Of a DNA stretch of 64,000 nt, positions 9,110 through 18,425 are shown one piece after another; within the stretch, counting starts at the first letter, position 1; the number at the start of each line of letters is the position of its first letter. The stretch covers positions 124,001-188,000 of the forward strand of contig NZ_RCVR01000008.1 of NCBI RefSeq assembly GCF_016107305.1, read 5' to 3'. The position numbers and the translations under genes are program-made. Below the pieces are notes generated by a model. The model searched no databases, was not told the origin of the DNA, and saw nothing but the letters and a program-made list of their open reading frames with translations. This DNA comes from Roseomonas sp. KE2513 (GTDB taxonomy: Bacteria > Pseudomonadota > Alphaproteobacteria > Acetobacterales > Acetobacteraceae).

Positions 9110-10154
9110 AGCGCACCCGGCAATAGGGCATGCGGTCGGCCAGCAGGTCTTGGAAGCGGCGGAGCCAGCGGCCCTTCCAGCCCGTGCGATAGCGGAGGTT
9201 CACGCCACCGCCCTCGGAGAGCTTCGTCTCCTGGATGTCGGGACGCCAGAGAAGTTCCTCGGCCTTGGGGTGCCAGGCGAGGTTGATCTCGTGCAGCCCT
9301 TCGTTGTGGGTGAGCATGATGATCTCGGCGGCGAGCTGGTCCTTCACGGCAGCTGGCAGGATGTCGTCCAACTCGGCGAAGAGGGCGCCCCATTCCTCCT
9401 CCCAGCCCTCGCGCAGGACGACGGGGGAGAAGTTGAGGTGGACCTCGTAGCCGGCGCGGTGAAGCTCGGGGATGGCGGCGATGCGCTCGGCCACGGGGGA
9501 GGTGCGGACGTCCAGCAACTTCGCCATAGCTGGCGGCATGAGGGACATGCGGATGCGGGTGCGGCCCTGGGGGTCGTAGGAGAGCAGGTCCGGGTTCACC
9601 CACTTCGTCGCGAAGCTGCCCTTGGCATTGGCGATGCCGCGGAAGGTGGCCACGAGGTCGCGGACATTGTCGGAGATGAGGGCGTCCACCGAGAGGTCGC
9701 CGTTCTCGCCGAGGTCATAGACCCAGTCGCGCGGGTCCACCTGGTTGGGCTCAGTCTTCGGGCCCTGCCGGGCGGCGTGGCGGGCGATGGAGGCCGCGAT
9801 CTCTTCGATGTTGATGAAGACGCTGATGGGGTTCGAGTGCCCCTTGCGACGCGCGACGTAGCAGTAGGCGCAGGCCATGGCGCAGCCGTTGGAGGATGAG
9901 GGCGCGATGAAATCCGCGCTGCGGCCGTTCGGGCGGAAGGCGAGGCCCTTCTTCACGCCGAGGACGAGGGTGTCGCGCTTGTTGCGGAGGTAGTCGCCAG
10001 GATCGGCCTCCCGCAACTCGGGAATGCGCCAGTGGGAGGCAACGGGGATGCGCTCGGCGTCCGGGAAGCGGGCGAGGATCTCGCGGCCACGGGCGTGGGC
10101 CTCGACCGCGGGCTCAAGGTAGATGCGGGCGATGTCGAGGAGGGGGCCGGTCAT
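9099..10154 (-). CDS. Spore-photoproduct-lyase-family radical SAM protein, lacking the catalytic cysteine
   Basis: 351 residues. CAMACAYCY gives Cys91, Cys95 and Cys98 for the iron-sulfur cluster, with Tyr97 and Tyr99 conserved. At the place of the hydrogen-donor cysteine the sequence reads YDLGENGD, giving Glu150 in a by-eye alignment. It belongs to the 'spore photoproduct lyase family' of non-sporulating proteobacteria, whose reaction is unknown to me. It is the first gene of a two-gene unit with its paralogue downstream. The start is the ATG at 10154. Confidence 0.87.
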   Translation of the reverse strand: MTGPLLDIARIYLEPAVEAHARGREILARFPDAERIPVASHWRIPELREADPGDYLRNKRDTLVLGVKKGLAFRPNGRSADFIAPSSSNGCAMACAYCYVARRKGHSNPISVFINIEEIAASIARHAARQGPKTEPNQVDPRDWVYDLGENGDLSVDALISDNVRDLVATFRGIANAKGSFATKWVNPDLLSYDPQGRTRIRMSLMPPAMAKLLDVRTSPVAERIAAIPELHRAGYEVHLNFSPVVLREGWEEEWGALFAELDDILPAAVKDQLAAEIIMLTHNEGLHEINLAWHPKAEELLWRPDIQETKLSEGGGVNLRYRTGWKGRWLRRFQDLLADRMPYCRVRYAF

Positions 10155-10194
10155 CCGACCGGGGATATGGGGTCTCCGCGCGATCCCGACAGGC

Positions 10195-11010
10195 TTAGCG
10201 CCGCAGTTCCATCTTGATCGGGCCCTCCCGCTCGCCCCGGGCGAACTGGTCCACGATGGGATTGCCGGTCTGACCGAGCGTGGCGGCGGGGCCGGTCCAG
10301 ACGATGCGGCCCTGGTGGATCATGGCCGCGTGGTCGCCGATGCGCCGGGCGCTTGCCATGTCGTGGGTGATGGTGACGGCGGTGGCGCCGAGGCGCTTCA
10401 CGCAGTCCACGATCAGCCCGTCGATCACCGCGCCCATAATGGGGTCGAGGCCGGTGGTGGGCTCGTCGAAGAAGATGATCTCGGGCTCGGAGGCGATGGC
10501 ACGGGCGAGGGCCACGCGCTTCTGCATGCCGCCCGAGAGCTCGGCGGGGGAGAGGTCACCGACCGAAGCATCGAGGCCGACATCGGCCAGGGCCTGGGCG
10601 GCCTTGTCTCTGGCCTGGCGGCGGTCGAGGCGCTTCTGGGCGAGGAGCTTGAAGCAGACATTCTCCCAAACCGGCAGGCTGTCGAAGAGGGCACCGTTCT
10701 GGAAAAGCATGCCGGTGCGGTCGAGCACCGCCTCGCGCTCGCGGGCGGACATAGCCAGCACGTTCCGGCCGTCTATCTCGATGGTGCCAGAATCCGGGGT
10801 GATGAGACCGAGGATGCACTTGATGGTGACGGACTTGCCGGAGCCGGAGCCACCCAGGATGACCATTGAACTGCCCGGCATGACGTCGAGATCAACGCCG
10901 TCGAGGACCTTCTTCGGCCCGAAGGCCTTGCGGAGGCCGCGCAGGCGGATCTTCGGGACTGCCGGCTCGGCAACCGGGGCGTCCAGGGGGGCGCTCAGGG
11001 CCTCGTTCAT
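10195..11010 (-). CDS. mlaF: ABC transporter ATP-binding protein MlaF (phospholipid transport)
   Basis: 271 residues. Walker A GGSGSGKS, signature LSGGMQKR and Walker B IIFFDEPTTGLD are present, with a C-terminal extension. This is the MlaF/Ttg2A type that drives retrograde phospholipid transport with MlaE and an MCE protein (MlaD). The ATG at 11010 overlaps the mlaE stop by four bases. The open frame extends upstream but only shadows mlaE. No mlaD is present in the window. Confidence 0.92.
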   Translation of the reverse strand: MNEALSAPLDAPVAEPAVPKIRLRGLRKAFGPKKVLDGVDLDVMPGSSMVILGGSGSGKSVTIKCILGLITPDSGTIEIDGRNVLAMSAREREAVLDRTGMLFQNGALFDSLPVWENVCFKLLAQKRLDRRQARDKAAQALADVGLDASVGDLSPAELSGGMQKRVALARAIASEPEIIFFDEPTTGLDPIMGAVIDGLIVDCVKRLGATAVTITHDMASARRIGDHAAMIHQGRIVWTGPAATLGQTGNPIVDQFARGEREGPIKMELRR

Positions 11011-11810
11011 CGGGAAAAGAAGGCCTCGGTGAGGACGTAGTCGAGGGCGAGGATAAGGATGGAGGAGGCGACCACCGCCTTGGTGGTGGCCCCGCCCACG
11101 CCCTGGGCGCCGCCGCGAGAATTGTAGCCGCACCAGGTGCCCATCAGCGCCACGACGAAGCCGAAGACGGCGGCCTTGACGAGGCCGCTGACGACGTCGG
11201 TCATCTGCACAAAGTCCAGCGTCGCCTTCAGGTAGGTGGGGCCAGAGAAGCCGAGCTTGAGGGTGGCGATGAGGTAGCCGCCCATGACGCCCAGCACGTC
11301 CGCCACCAGCACCAGCAGGGGCATCGCGAGCGTCGCGGCCAGCAGGCGGGGGGTGACGAGATACTTGATGGGATCGGTGGAGAGGGTGGTCAGGGCGTCG
11401 ATCTGATCGGTCACGCGCATGGTGCCGATCTCAGCCGCGAAGGCAGCGCCGATGCGGCCCGAGACCATCAGGCCGGCGAGGACAGGGCCGAGTTCCCGCG
11501 TAATGGAGAGGACGACGACGTTGGCAACGGCGCCCTCGGCCCCGAAGCGCGAGAAGCCGGAGAAGGACTGCAGGGCGAGGACCATGCCCGTGAAGACCGC
11601 CGTCAGCCCGACCACGGGAAGGGAGAAGTAGCCGACCTCCAGGAAGGCGCGGAGGAGGAGGCGCGGGTGGAAGGGCGGCCGGACGGCGTGGCTGACCGCG
11701 TTGAGCGCGAAGAGGGTGACGGCGCCAGCGGTGCGGCACAGGTCCAGCACGGCGCGGCCGAGGGCGGCCAGCCCGTCTAGCGGGCGGGCGAGAAGGGAGG
11801 AGGAGCTCAC
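11007..11810 (-). CDS. mlaE: MlaE-type ABC transporter permease
   Basis: 267 residues with about five to six membrane helices and the MlaE/DUF140 core (PVVGLTAVFTGMVLALQ, then EIGTMRVTDQIDAL). It is the membrane subunit of the phospholipid importer that maintains outer membrane asymmetry. Its start overlaps the end of alr by 4 bases and it is coupled to mlaF, giving a transcription order dnaB-alr-mlaE-mlaF. Confidence 0.93.
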   Translation of the reverse strand: MSSSSLLARPLDGLAALGRAVLDLCRTAGAVTLFALNAVSHAVRPPFHPRLLLRAFLEVGYFSLPVVGLTAVFTGMVLALQSFSGFSRFGAEGAVANVVVLSITRELGPVLAGLMVSGRIGAAFAAEIGTMRVTDQIDALTTLSTDPIKYLVTPRLLAATLAMPLLVLVADVLGVMGGYLIATLKLGFSGPTYLKATLDFVQMTDVVSGLVKAAVFGFVVALMGTWCGYNSRGGAQGVGGATTKAVVASSILILALDYVLTEAFFSR

Positions 11811-12997
11811 GCGGCGGGCAGGTAGCTGCGGCGGTAGCGCGCGCCGAGGGAGGTCAGCACCTCGTAGCCGATGGTGCCGGCGCGGGCGGCGACATCGTCC
11901 GGGGACTGGCCGGAGCCGATCAGCTCGATCATCGAGCCGGGCGTGATGGAGGGGTGGTCGGTCACGTCGAAGGTGATGAGATCCATGGAGACTCGGCCGA
12001 CGAGAGGGATATCCCGTCCGGCGTGCCGGGCGAGAGCCTGCCCGGAGAGGGACCTCAGATAGCCGTCGGCATAGCCCGCGGCAACGGTGGCGATCCGCGA
12101 AGGGCGCGCTGCGGTCCAGGTGGCGCCGTAGCCGACGGGGGTGCCCGGGGGAATTTCCCGGATCTGGAGGACCGGAACGTGGAGTTGCACGACGGGGCGC
12201 ATGGGGTTGGGGCGGCCGGACATGGGGTTCAGGCCATAGAGGGCGCAGCCGGGCCGGGCGAGGTCGGAGGCGAAATCCGGGCCGAGGAAGAGGCCGGCGG
12301 AATTGGCGAAGGAAGCGGGGGCGGCGGGCAGGCGGGCGCGAGCTTCGGCGAAGCGGGCGGCCTGGGCCGCGTTCAGCGGGTGCGCGGGCTCATCGGCGCA
12401 GGCGAGGTGGGTCATGACGTAGTGAAGGGTGAGGCCGGCCAGGGAGGCTGGGTCATCGGCCAGGGACGCGACCTCGGCGGGGGTGAGGCCGAGGCGGGCC
12501 ATGCCGGTATCGACGTGCAGGATGACGCCCGCACCGGTGTCGGCCCAGGCCTCGGTGTCGCCGGGTGAGTTGAGGACGGGGGTGAGGGCCGCGCCCTCGT
12601 CCGCGCCGGGGCGGAAGCCGTTGAGGACGGCGATCATGGGCGCGGGGCCGAGGGCGGCGCGGACCGCGATGCCTTCTGCCGCATGGGCGACGAAGAAGTG
12701 GCGGCAGCCGGCGGCGGCGAGGGCGGGGGCCACCTGGTCGGCGCCGAGGCCGTAGGCATCGGCCTTCACCGCGGCCCCCACCGCGCCGCCGCCCATGGCC
12801 GCGTGGCGGTCGCGGAGCGCGATCCAGTTGGCGGCGATGGCGCCGAGGTCGACGGTCAGGACGCCGGTGGTGTCAGCCCCGCTAGTCTCAACCGTAGTCG
12901 TTCTCGTCGTGGGTCTGGTCGAGGTCGCCGAAGCGGGTGAACTCGCCCTCGAAGAAGAGGCGGATGGTGCCGGTGGGGCCGTGACGCTGCTTGGCAA
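11807..12997 (-). CDS. alr: Alanine racemase
   Basis: The core is unmistakable: VLTVDLGAIAANW, the PLP-lysine motif KADAYGLG, and the C-terminal YGATW and SMD blocks. It makes D-alanine for peptidoglycan. The start is doubtful. Between the dnaB stop and the conserved core there is no in-frame ATG, GTG or TTG. The only usable start is a TTG at 12997 with GGAG seven bases before it, deep inside dnaB. That would give 396 residues with a low-complexity serine/threonine-rich N-terminus of about 40 residues. A rare start codon nearer 12885 is the alternative. Confidence 0.9.
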   Translation of the reverse strand: MPSSVTAPPAPSASSSRASSPASATSTRPTTRTTTVETSGADTTGVLTVDLGAIAANWIALRDRHAAMGGGAVGAAVKADAYGLGADQVAPALAAAGCRHFFVAHAAEGIAVRAALGPAPMIAVLNGFRPGADEGAALTPVLNSPGDTEAWADTGAGVILHVDTGMARLGLTPAEVASLADDPASLAGLTLHYVMTHLACADEPAHPLNAAQAARFAEARARLPAAPASFANSAGLFLGPDFASDLARPGCALYGLNPMSGRPNPMRPVVQLHVPVLQIREIPPGTPVGYGATWTAARPSRIATVAAGYADGYLRSLSGQALARHAGRDIPLVGRVSMDLITFDVTDHPSITPGSMIELIGSGQSPDDVAARAGTIGYEVLTSLGARYRRSYLPAA

Positions 12998-14408
12998 TGA
13001 TCAGCTCCGCCTTGTTGTGCGCCTGCTCCATATCCTTCTGCCACTTGTCGGTGGCCTCTGAGAACTTCTCCGGATTATCGAAGGCCAGCTCCTTCGGCAT
13101 TTTCTGCTGCAGGTAGTACTCGTCGCGGTAGACGAACATCACGACGTCGGCGTCCTGCTCGATCGAGCCGGATTCGCGAAGATCGGCGAGCTGGGGGCGC
13201 TTGTCCTCGCGCTGCTCCACCTGGCGGGAGAGCTGGGAGAGGGCGATGACGGGGACCGACAGCTCCTTGGCGATCGCCTTCAGGCCTTGGGTGATCTGGC
13301 TGATCTCCTGCACGCGGTTTTCCGGTCGGGTGCCGGCGGCGGGGCGCATCAGCTGGAGGTAGTCCACGATGATGAGGTTCAGCCCGCGGGTCCGCATCAG
13401 GCGGCGGCAGCGGGTGCGCAGCGCCGAGATGGTGATGGCCGGGGTGTCGTCGATGAAGAGGGGGAGGGTGGCCAGTTCCCGGCTCACCTCCACGAACTTG
13501 TCGAAGTCCCGCTGGGCGATGTCGCCGCGGCGGATGCGGTCGCCGGAGACGCGGGACTGCTCCGAGAGGATACGGGTGGCGAGCTGGTCGGCGCTCATTT
13601 CGAGGGAGAAGATGGCGACGCCGCCGCGGACCACCGCGTTAGGGTCCTTCTCCTGCGCCTCCCGGATCACGGCCTGGGCGGCGCCGAAGCCGATCTTCAC
13701 GGCCAGCGCCGTTTTGCCCATGGCGGGGCGGCCGGCGAGGATCAGCAGGTCGGAGGGGTGCAGGCCGCCGAGCTTCGTGTCCACGTCCCGCAGCCCCGTG
13801 GAGAGGCCGGAGACGCCGCCGGGCGTGCTGAAAGCGCGCTCCGCCAACTCAACGGCGGCGGTGAGCGCCTTGTCGAAGGTGACGAGGCCGCCTTCGGCGC
13901 TGCCGTCGGTCGCGAGGTCGAAAAGGGCCTGCTCGGCGGCTTCCAGCTGGGCCTTGCCGTCCAGCTCGGGCTCGGCGCCGAAGGCGCGGTTCACCACGAC
14001 CTCGCCGAGGTCCACCAGCTGGCGGCGGAGGAAGCAGTCGAAGATGACGCGGCCGTACTCGCCGGCATTGATGATGCCGACCATGGCCGTGAGGAGTTGG
14101 GTCAGGTAGGCGGGGCCGCCGACCTCGTCCAGCAGGCCGGAATGCTCGAACTCGGCGCGCAGCGTGACGACGTCGGCGAGCTGGCCGGCCTCGATCCGGC
14201 GCTGGACGGCCTTGTAGATGCGGCCGTGGATGGGGTCGGCGAAGTGCTCGTCGGCCAGGAACTCGGAGACGCGCTCATAGGCCTTGTTGTTGGCCAGTAG
14301 CGCGCCGAGCAGCGCCTGCTCCGCCTCGATATTCGAGGGGGGCAGGCGCTGGGACAGGCCCGGCATTCCGGGTCCGCTCGGCTCCGCGAGGCTGTCAAAG
14401 GCGTTCAT
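12888..14408 (-). CDS. dnaB: Replicative DNA helicase DnaB
   Basis: 506 residues: an N-terminal DnaB domain (SNIEAEQALLGALLANN) that binds primase, then a RecA-like helicase domain with Walker A GRPAMGKT and the DnaB motif IIVDYLQLM. It is the hexameric helicase of the replication fork. Its 3' end overlaps the putative alr start. It follows cfa by 10 bases. Confidence 0.97.
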   Translation of the reverse strand: MNAFDSLAEPSGPGMPGLSQRLPPSNIEAEQALLGALLANNKAYERVSEFLADEHFADPIHGRIYKAVQRRIEAGQLADVVTLRAEFEHSGLLDEVGGPAYLTQLLTAMVGIINAGEYGRVIFDCFLRRQLVDLGEVVVNRAFGAEPELDGKAQLEAAEQALFDLATDGSAEGGLVTFDKALTAAVELAERAFSTPGGVSGLSTGLRDVDTKLGGLHPSDLLILAGRPAMGKTALAVKIGFGAAQAVIREAQEKDPNAVVRGGVAIFSLEMSADQLATRILSEQSRVSGDRIRRGDIAQRDFDKFVEVSRELATLPLFIDDTPAITISALRTRCRRLMRTRGLNLIIVDYLQLMRPAAGTRPENRVQEISQITQGLKAIAKELSVPVIALSQLSRQVEQREDKRPQLADLRESGSIEQDADVVMFVYRDEYYLQQKMPKELAFDNPEKFSEATDKWQKDMEQAHNKAELIIAKQRHGPTGTIRLFFEGEFTRFGDLDQTHDENDYG

Positions 14409-14418
14409 GAGGGCCAGT

Positions 14419-15705
14419 CTAGCCCTCGGCGCGCTCCACGTCCTCCTTCACCGCGCCGCGGGGTCCTGTGGACGGCGGTGGATCATGTGGATAAGCCGCG
14501 GCGCGCTCGGCGTCGAACATGTAGTCGCGGGCCAGCGGCAGGGCGTCCACGCGGCGGGTGAGCTGCATCTGCCAGTTCATGTGGCCCCAGCGGCGGAAGG
14601 CGAGTTCCGAGGCGGACAGGTAGAACTCGAACATCCGGCAGAAGCGCTCGTCGTACAGGGCCTTGATCGCGTTGCGGTTTGTCGCGAAACGCGCCCGCCA
14701 GTGGGCGATGGTCATGGCGTAGTGCAGGCGGAGGATCTCGATGTCGGTGATCCAGAGGCCCGCCTTCTCCGCCGAGGGCACCACCTCGGACAGGGCGGGG
14801 GAGTAGCCGCCGGGGAAGATGTACTTGGTGAGCCAGGGATTGGTGGTGGCCGGGCCCTCGGACTGGCCGATGGCGTGGATGAGGGCCACCCCATCCTCCT
14901 TCAGCGCCGATTTCACGGTGCGAAAGAAGGCCGTGTAGTGGTTGATGCCGACATGCTCGAACATGCCGACGGAGACGACCCGGTCCACCGGGCGCTTCCA
15001 GTTCCGGTAGTCCATCAACTCGAAGCGGACGCGGTCAGAGAGGCCGGCAGACTCGGCGCGGGCGCGCGACTCGGCGAGCTGCTCCTCGGACAGGGTGAGG
15101 CCGGTGACGCGGGCGCCGTGGTCGCGGGCGAGGGTGATGGCGAGGCCGCCCCAGCCGGAGCCGATGTCGAGCACCTCCAGGTCCGGGCGGTCGAGTCGCA
15201 GCTTGCTGGCGAGGTGGCGCTTCTTGAGTGCTTGGGCCTCCTCCAGGCTCTCCTGCCCGGTCGGGAAATAGGCGCAGGAATACTGCCGGTCGGCGTCGAG
15301 GAAGAGGGAGTAGAGCCTGCCGTTGAGATCATAGTGGTGGGCGACGTTGCGCCGGCTTCGAGTGGCCGTGTTCAGGTCCAGTAGCCGGCGGCTGATCCAG
15401 CGGGCGCCCTCGCTCAAGCGAACCGCCGGATGGCTGCCGCCCTGGGCGAGGTTGAGGATGATGACGTCCAGCAGGTCGTAGATGGTTGAGCCCTCGATGG
15501 GCTCGATGCTGCCGTCCATGTAGCCCTCGCCAAAGGCAAGGTTGGGGTTCATCACGAGGCGGCGGGCGATCGCTCCGTTGGTGAGCGCCATGGAGGCCGT
15601 AGGGCCAGGGTGGGTGCCGCCGAAGCTTGCCATGCTGCCATCGGGGCGGCGGAGGCGAAGTGTGCCGTGACGGATCAGTCTGGGTAAAATCGAGTCCAGG
15701 AGCAA
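14419..15705 (-). CDS. cfa: Cyclopropane-fatty-acyl-phospholipid synthase family methyltransferase
   Basis: About 428 residues. The SAM-binding motif is VLDIGSGWGGLAI; FEHVGINHY and the C-terminal FCRMFEFYLSASELAFR fit Cfa enzymes, which methylenate unsaturated membrane phospholipids. I chose the TTG at 15705 because AGGAGG lies eight bases before it and the product then begins LLLDSILPRLIRHG, like other family members. A TTG at 15738 would add 11 residues. It sits between rplI and dnaB. Confidence 0.88.
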   Translation of the reverse strand: MLLDSILPRLIRHGTLRLRRPDGSMASFGGTHPGPTASMALTNGAIARRLVMNPNLAFGEGYMDGSIEPIEGSTIYDLLDVIILNLAQGGSHPAVRLSEGARWISRRLLDLNTATRSRRNVAHHYDLNGRLYSLFLDADRQYSCAYFPTGQESLEEAQALKKRHLASKLRLDRPDLEVLDIGSGWGGLAITLARDHGARVTGLTLSEEQLAESRARAESAGLSDRVRFELMDYRNWKRPVDRVVSVGMFEHVGINHYTAFFRTVKSALKEDGVALIHAIGQSEGPATTNPWLTKYIFPGGYSPALSEVVPSAEKAGLWITDIEILRLHYAMTIAHWRARFATNRNAIKALYDERFCRMFEFYLSASELAFRRWGHMNWQMQLTRRVDALPLARDYMFDAERAAAYPHDPPPSTGPRGAVKEDVERAEG

Positions 15706-15797
15706 AGACCAGTCCTCCTGTCCGGAGGCTGTTCCCAAGCACCGCGGGGTTCAATTAGTACGCGTTAGCTTCACGGAAGCGTGATTGACTGAAATGA

Positions 15798-15829
15798 GAA
15801 TGGCCGCCCCCGTGAGGGAGCGGCCATTC
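15798..15829 (-). terminator. Terminator hairpin downstream of rplI
   Basis: GAATGGCCGC (15798-15807) and GCGGCCATTC (15820-15829) form a perfect 10-bp stem, with extra C/G pairing inside the loop. On the minus strand a short T-rich stretch follows. It lies 25 bases after the rplI stop and separates the ribosomal operon from cfa. Confidence 0.65.
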
Positions 15830-15853
15830 GCGTTTTGCCGGTGCGGCCGACGG

Positions 15854-16420
15854 TTACTCGCTCGCGGCGCCCAGCTCGGAGAGCTCGGCGGCCAGCTCGG
15901 CCTCAAGGCTGGCCTCCTCGGCCTCCTGCTCGGCGCGCAGGTCCTCGCCGCGAGACTGCTTGTCGGCTTCCTCGGGCGTGCGGGCGACGTTCACCACCAC
16001 GGGGATCGAGACCTCCGGGTGCAGGGCGATGCGGACGTTGGTGAGGCCCAGCGTCTTGATCGGCTGCTCCAGGATGACCTGGTCGCGGGTGATGATGAGG
16101 CCGGCGTCCTTCACCGCGTCCGCGATGTCGCGGCCGGAGACGGAGCCGTAGAGCGCCCCGCTCTCGCCGGCGGAGCGGATCAGGACGACCTGCAGGCCCT
16201 CCATCCGCTCGGCCACGCGCTCGGCCTCCTCGCGCCGCTTGAGGTTCTGGGCCTCGAGCTGCGCGCGATCCTGCTCGAACTTCTTGAGGTTGCTCTCGGT
16301 CGCGCGGATGGCGCGGCCGGAGGGGAGGAGGAAGTTGCGGGCGTAGCCGGGCTTCACCGTGACGGTGTCGCCCATCTGGCCGAGCTTCTCGACCCGCTGC
16401 ATCAGGATGACGTTGATCAT
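15854..16420 (-). CDS. rplI: 50S ribosomal protein L9
   Basis: 188 residues. The conserved start [18 protein letters not shown] is followed by [14 protein letters not shown], a long connecting helix and a C-terminal domain. It ends with an acidic glutamate/alanine-rich extension, as is common in alphaproteobacteria. Last gene of the rpsF-rpsR-rplI operon. Confidence 0.97.
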   Translation of the reverse strand: MINVILMQRVEKLGQMGDTVTVKPGYARNFLLPSGRAIRATESNLKKFEQDRAQLEAQNLKRREEAERVAERMEGLQVVLIRSAGESGALYGSVSGRDIADAVKDAGLIITRDQVILEQPIKTLGLTNVRIALHPEVSIPVVVNVARTPEEADKQSRGEDLRAEQEAEEASLEAELAAELSELGAASE

Positions 16421-16436
16421 GGTCCCTGCGCCCCGA

Positions 16437-16715
16437 TCAGTCGTTGATGACGTAGGGCAGCAGCGCCAGGAAGCGGGCGCGCTTGATGGCGTTGGCCAGC
16501 TCGCGCTGCTTCTTGGCGGAAACCGCCGTGATGCGGGAGGGCACGATCTTGCCGCGCTCGCTCAGGAAGCGGGAGAGCAGGCGCACGTCCTTGTAGTCGA
16601 TCTTCGGCGCGTTCGGGCCGGAGAAGGGGCAGGACTTGCGGCGGCGATAGAAGGGCCGGCGGGCGCCGACGGCCGGGCGGCGCGCGGCGGGGGTCAGGTC
16701 GGTCGTGTCGGACAT
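16437..16715 (-). CDS. rpsR: 30S ribosomal protein S18
   Basis: 92 residues, with the S18 core ([19 protein letters not shown], then [23 protein letters not shown]). S18 pairs with S6 on the small-subunit platform, and its gene lies directly after rpsF. The N-terminus is arginine-rich. Confidence 0.97.
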   Translation of the reverse strand: MSDTTDLTPAARRPAVGARRPFYRRRKSCPFSGPNAPKIDYKDVRLLSRFLSERGKIVPSRITAVSAKKQRELANAIKRARFLALLPYVIND

Positions 16716-16721
16716 CTGTTC

Positions 16722-17192
16722 TTACTCCTCGCCGCCGTTGCCATCGAGATCGTCGCGGGGACGGGCGCGGAACTCCTCGCGGTCGTCGCCGCGCTCACGG
16801 CCACGGCCCGAGCCGAAGCGGCCGGCGGGGCGGGGGCCGCGGAAGCCGCGGTCGCGCTCACGATCATCGCCGCGCTTGGCGAGGATGGCAGAGGGGGCGT
16901 CGTCGATCGCCTCGATGCGCAGCGTCATGTGGCGCAGCACGTCCTCGTTGAGGCCGAGCTGGCGCGTCACTTCCTTCTCGGCGACCGGCGTGCAGTCGAG
17001 GCCGAGGAGCATGTAATGCGCCTTGCGGTTCTTCTTGATCTTGTAGGCGAGGCCGCGGAGGCCCCAGTACTCGCGCTTGCGGACCTCGCCGCCGGTCTCG
17101 CCGATGATGGCGGCGACCTGGTCGGCCACGGCCTCGACCTGGGCCTGCGTGAGTTCGTTCCGTGCGATCAGCACGGTTTCATAAAGCGGCAT
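16722..17192 (-). CDS. rpsF: 30S ribosomal protein S6
   Basis: 156 residues. The S6 ferredoxin-like core (MPLYETVLIARNELTQAQVE) is followed by an arginine/aspartate/glycine-rich tail beyond about residue 108, longer than in enterobacterial S6. First gene of rpsF-rpsR-rplI. A GAAGGGA ribosome site precedes the ATG. The leader carries a perfect hairpin (17257-17280). Confidence 0.97.
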   Translation of the reverse strand: MPLYETVLIARNELTQAQVEAVADQVAAIIGETGGEVRKREYWGLRGLAYKIKKNRKAHYMLLGLDCTPVAEKEVTRQLGLNEDVLRHMTLRIEAIDDAPSAILAKRGDDRERDRGFRGPRPAGRFGSGRGRERGDDREEFRARPRDDLDGNGGEE

Positions 17193-17551
17193 CGGGTTCC
17201 CTTCGGATGGCTCAGCCCGGGTTCCCCACAGGATGCAGGGGACGGAATGGGCATAGCCGGGCGCGATGCCTCGCGCCCGGCAGGGTGGGCGGCCGTATAG
17301 GGGATGGGCAAAGGGGGGGCAAGCGGTTCCGTTGGAAGTATTGGTGCGAGGACCGTGGGGCGGGTTTGCAGGGTGCGCTGGGTTGGGAAATAAATTTGCC
17401 TAGAGGGTTGAAAACTTAATTTTTCTGCTCGGAAAATCACGCGGATATGAATGCAACCTCGTGAAGGCATTATCTAACGATTGCCCTGGTTCCGGAGACT
17501 GACGGGCGGCGCTCCGCAACTTCGGCTCATCCGCCCTCAGGAAGATGCGCC
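17193..17551. other. Divergent intergenic region rpsF / aqpZ
   Basis: 359 bases without a gene. It contains the rpsF leader hairpin and, at about 17391-17470, a stretch markedly poorer in G+C than the rest of the window (ATAAATTTGCC, TTGAAAACTTAATTTTTCTG). The AT-rich patch probably carries the diverging promoters. I could not assign convincing -35/-10 pairs. Confidence 0.5.
17257..17280 (-). promoter_or_regulatory. Hairpin in the rpsF leader
   Basis: CCGGGCGCGA (17257-17266), TGCC, TCGCGCCCGG (17271-17280) form a perfect 10-bp stem with a 4-base loop, 65-88 bases before the rpsF start. In many bacteria the S6:S18 complex binds an rpsF leader RNA to repress its own operon. This hairpin could belong to such an element, but I could not match the known motif. 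It could also be an attenuator. Confidence 0.4.
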
Positions 17552-18292
17552 ATGGATCGCGATATGCAGCGGCGTCTAGCCGCGGAGTTTTTCGGCACCT
17601 TTTGGCTTGTTTTCGGCGGATGCGGCAGCGCGATCTTCGCCGCGGCCTTTCCCGAACTCGGGATCGGCTTCCTCGGGGTTTCCTTCGCTTTTGGGCTGAC
17701 TGTTCTCACCATGGCTTATGCGGTCAGCCATATCTCCGGTGGGCACTTCAACCCGGCGGTGACGCTCGGCCTTTGGTCTGCCGGGCGCTGCGCCAACAAG
17801 CACGTCCTGCCCTATCTCGTGGTCCAGGTGATCGGCGCGGTGCTGGCGGCGGGGCTGCTCTGGCTGATCGCCTCGGGGAAGCTCGACTGGGTGCCGGCCG
17901 GCTTCGCCGCGAACGGGTACGGCGCGCTCAGCCCCGGCAAGTACTCGATGGGCGCCTGTTTCGTGGCCGAGTTGGTGCTCACCTTCTTCTTTCTCATGAT
18001 CATCATTGGCACGACTTCGAAGGGAGCGGCGGCGGGTTTCGCGGGCATTTCCATCGGTCTGGCTTTGGTCCTGATCCATCTTATTTCCATTCCCATCACC
18101 AATACCTCCGTCAATCCGGCGCGCAGCACCGCCCCGGCGCTTTTCGGTGGCGCGGAGTATGTCGGGCAGCTCTGGCTGTTCTGGGTGGCACCTATCGCTG
18201 GTGCGATGCTCGCCGGGATTCTCGCGAAGATCCTCTACGAGCCGGCCGACATGATCGAGACGGTAGTGGTCGAGGAGGCGAAGGCGGCCTGA
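17552..18292 (+). CDS. aqpZ: Aquaporin Z
   Basis: 246 residues with six membrane helices and two half-helices bearing NPA motifs ([11 protein letters not shown] and SVNPARS). The selectivity-filter pattern of water-specific AqpZ is present: a Phe in helix 2, and [16 protein letters not shown] supplying His, Thr and Arg at the E. coli spacing. It should pass water rather than glycerol. A monocistronic gene downstream of an AT-rich region. Confidence 0.95.
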   Translation: MDRDMQRRLAAEFFGTFWLVFGGCGSAIFAAAFPELGIGFLGVSFAFGLTVLTMAYAVSHISGGHFNPAVTLGLWSAGRCANKHVLPYLVVQVIGAVLAAGLLWLIASGKLDWVPAGFAANGYGALSPGKYSMGACFVAELVLTFFFLMIIIGTTSKGAAAGFAGISIGLALVLIHLISIPITNTSVNPARSTAPALFGGAEYVGQLWLFWVAPIAGAMLAGILAKILYEPADMIETVVVEEAKAA

Positions 18293-18425
18293 CGGTGTCG
18301 ACCGGCGGGCGGCGCCCCTTGCGTGCCCCGCTCGCCGCAGTTCGGCCCTTTGGCCGCTATCGTTGGCGTGCAGCCGGAGAGAGGCTTGCTCGTTAAGGTT
18401 GAGGCACAACTGAGGACATTGCCTC

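Noticed and set aside
14284..15384. Long plus-strand frame opposite cfa and dnaB
   Set aside because: A GC-rich antisense shadow; the protein lacks any family pattern while the minus strand encodes clear enzymes.
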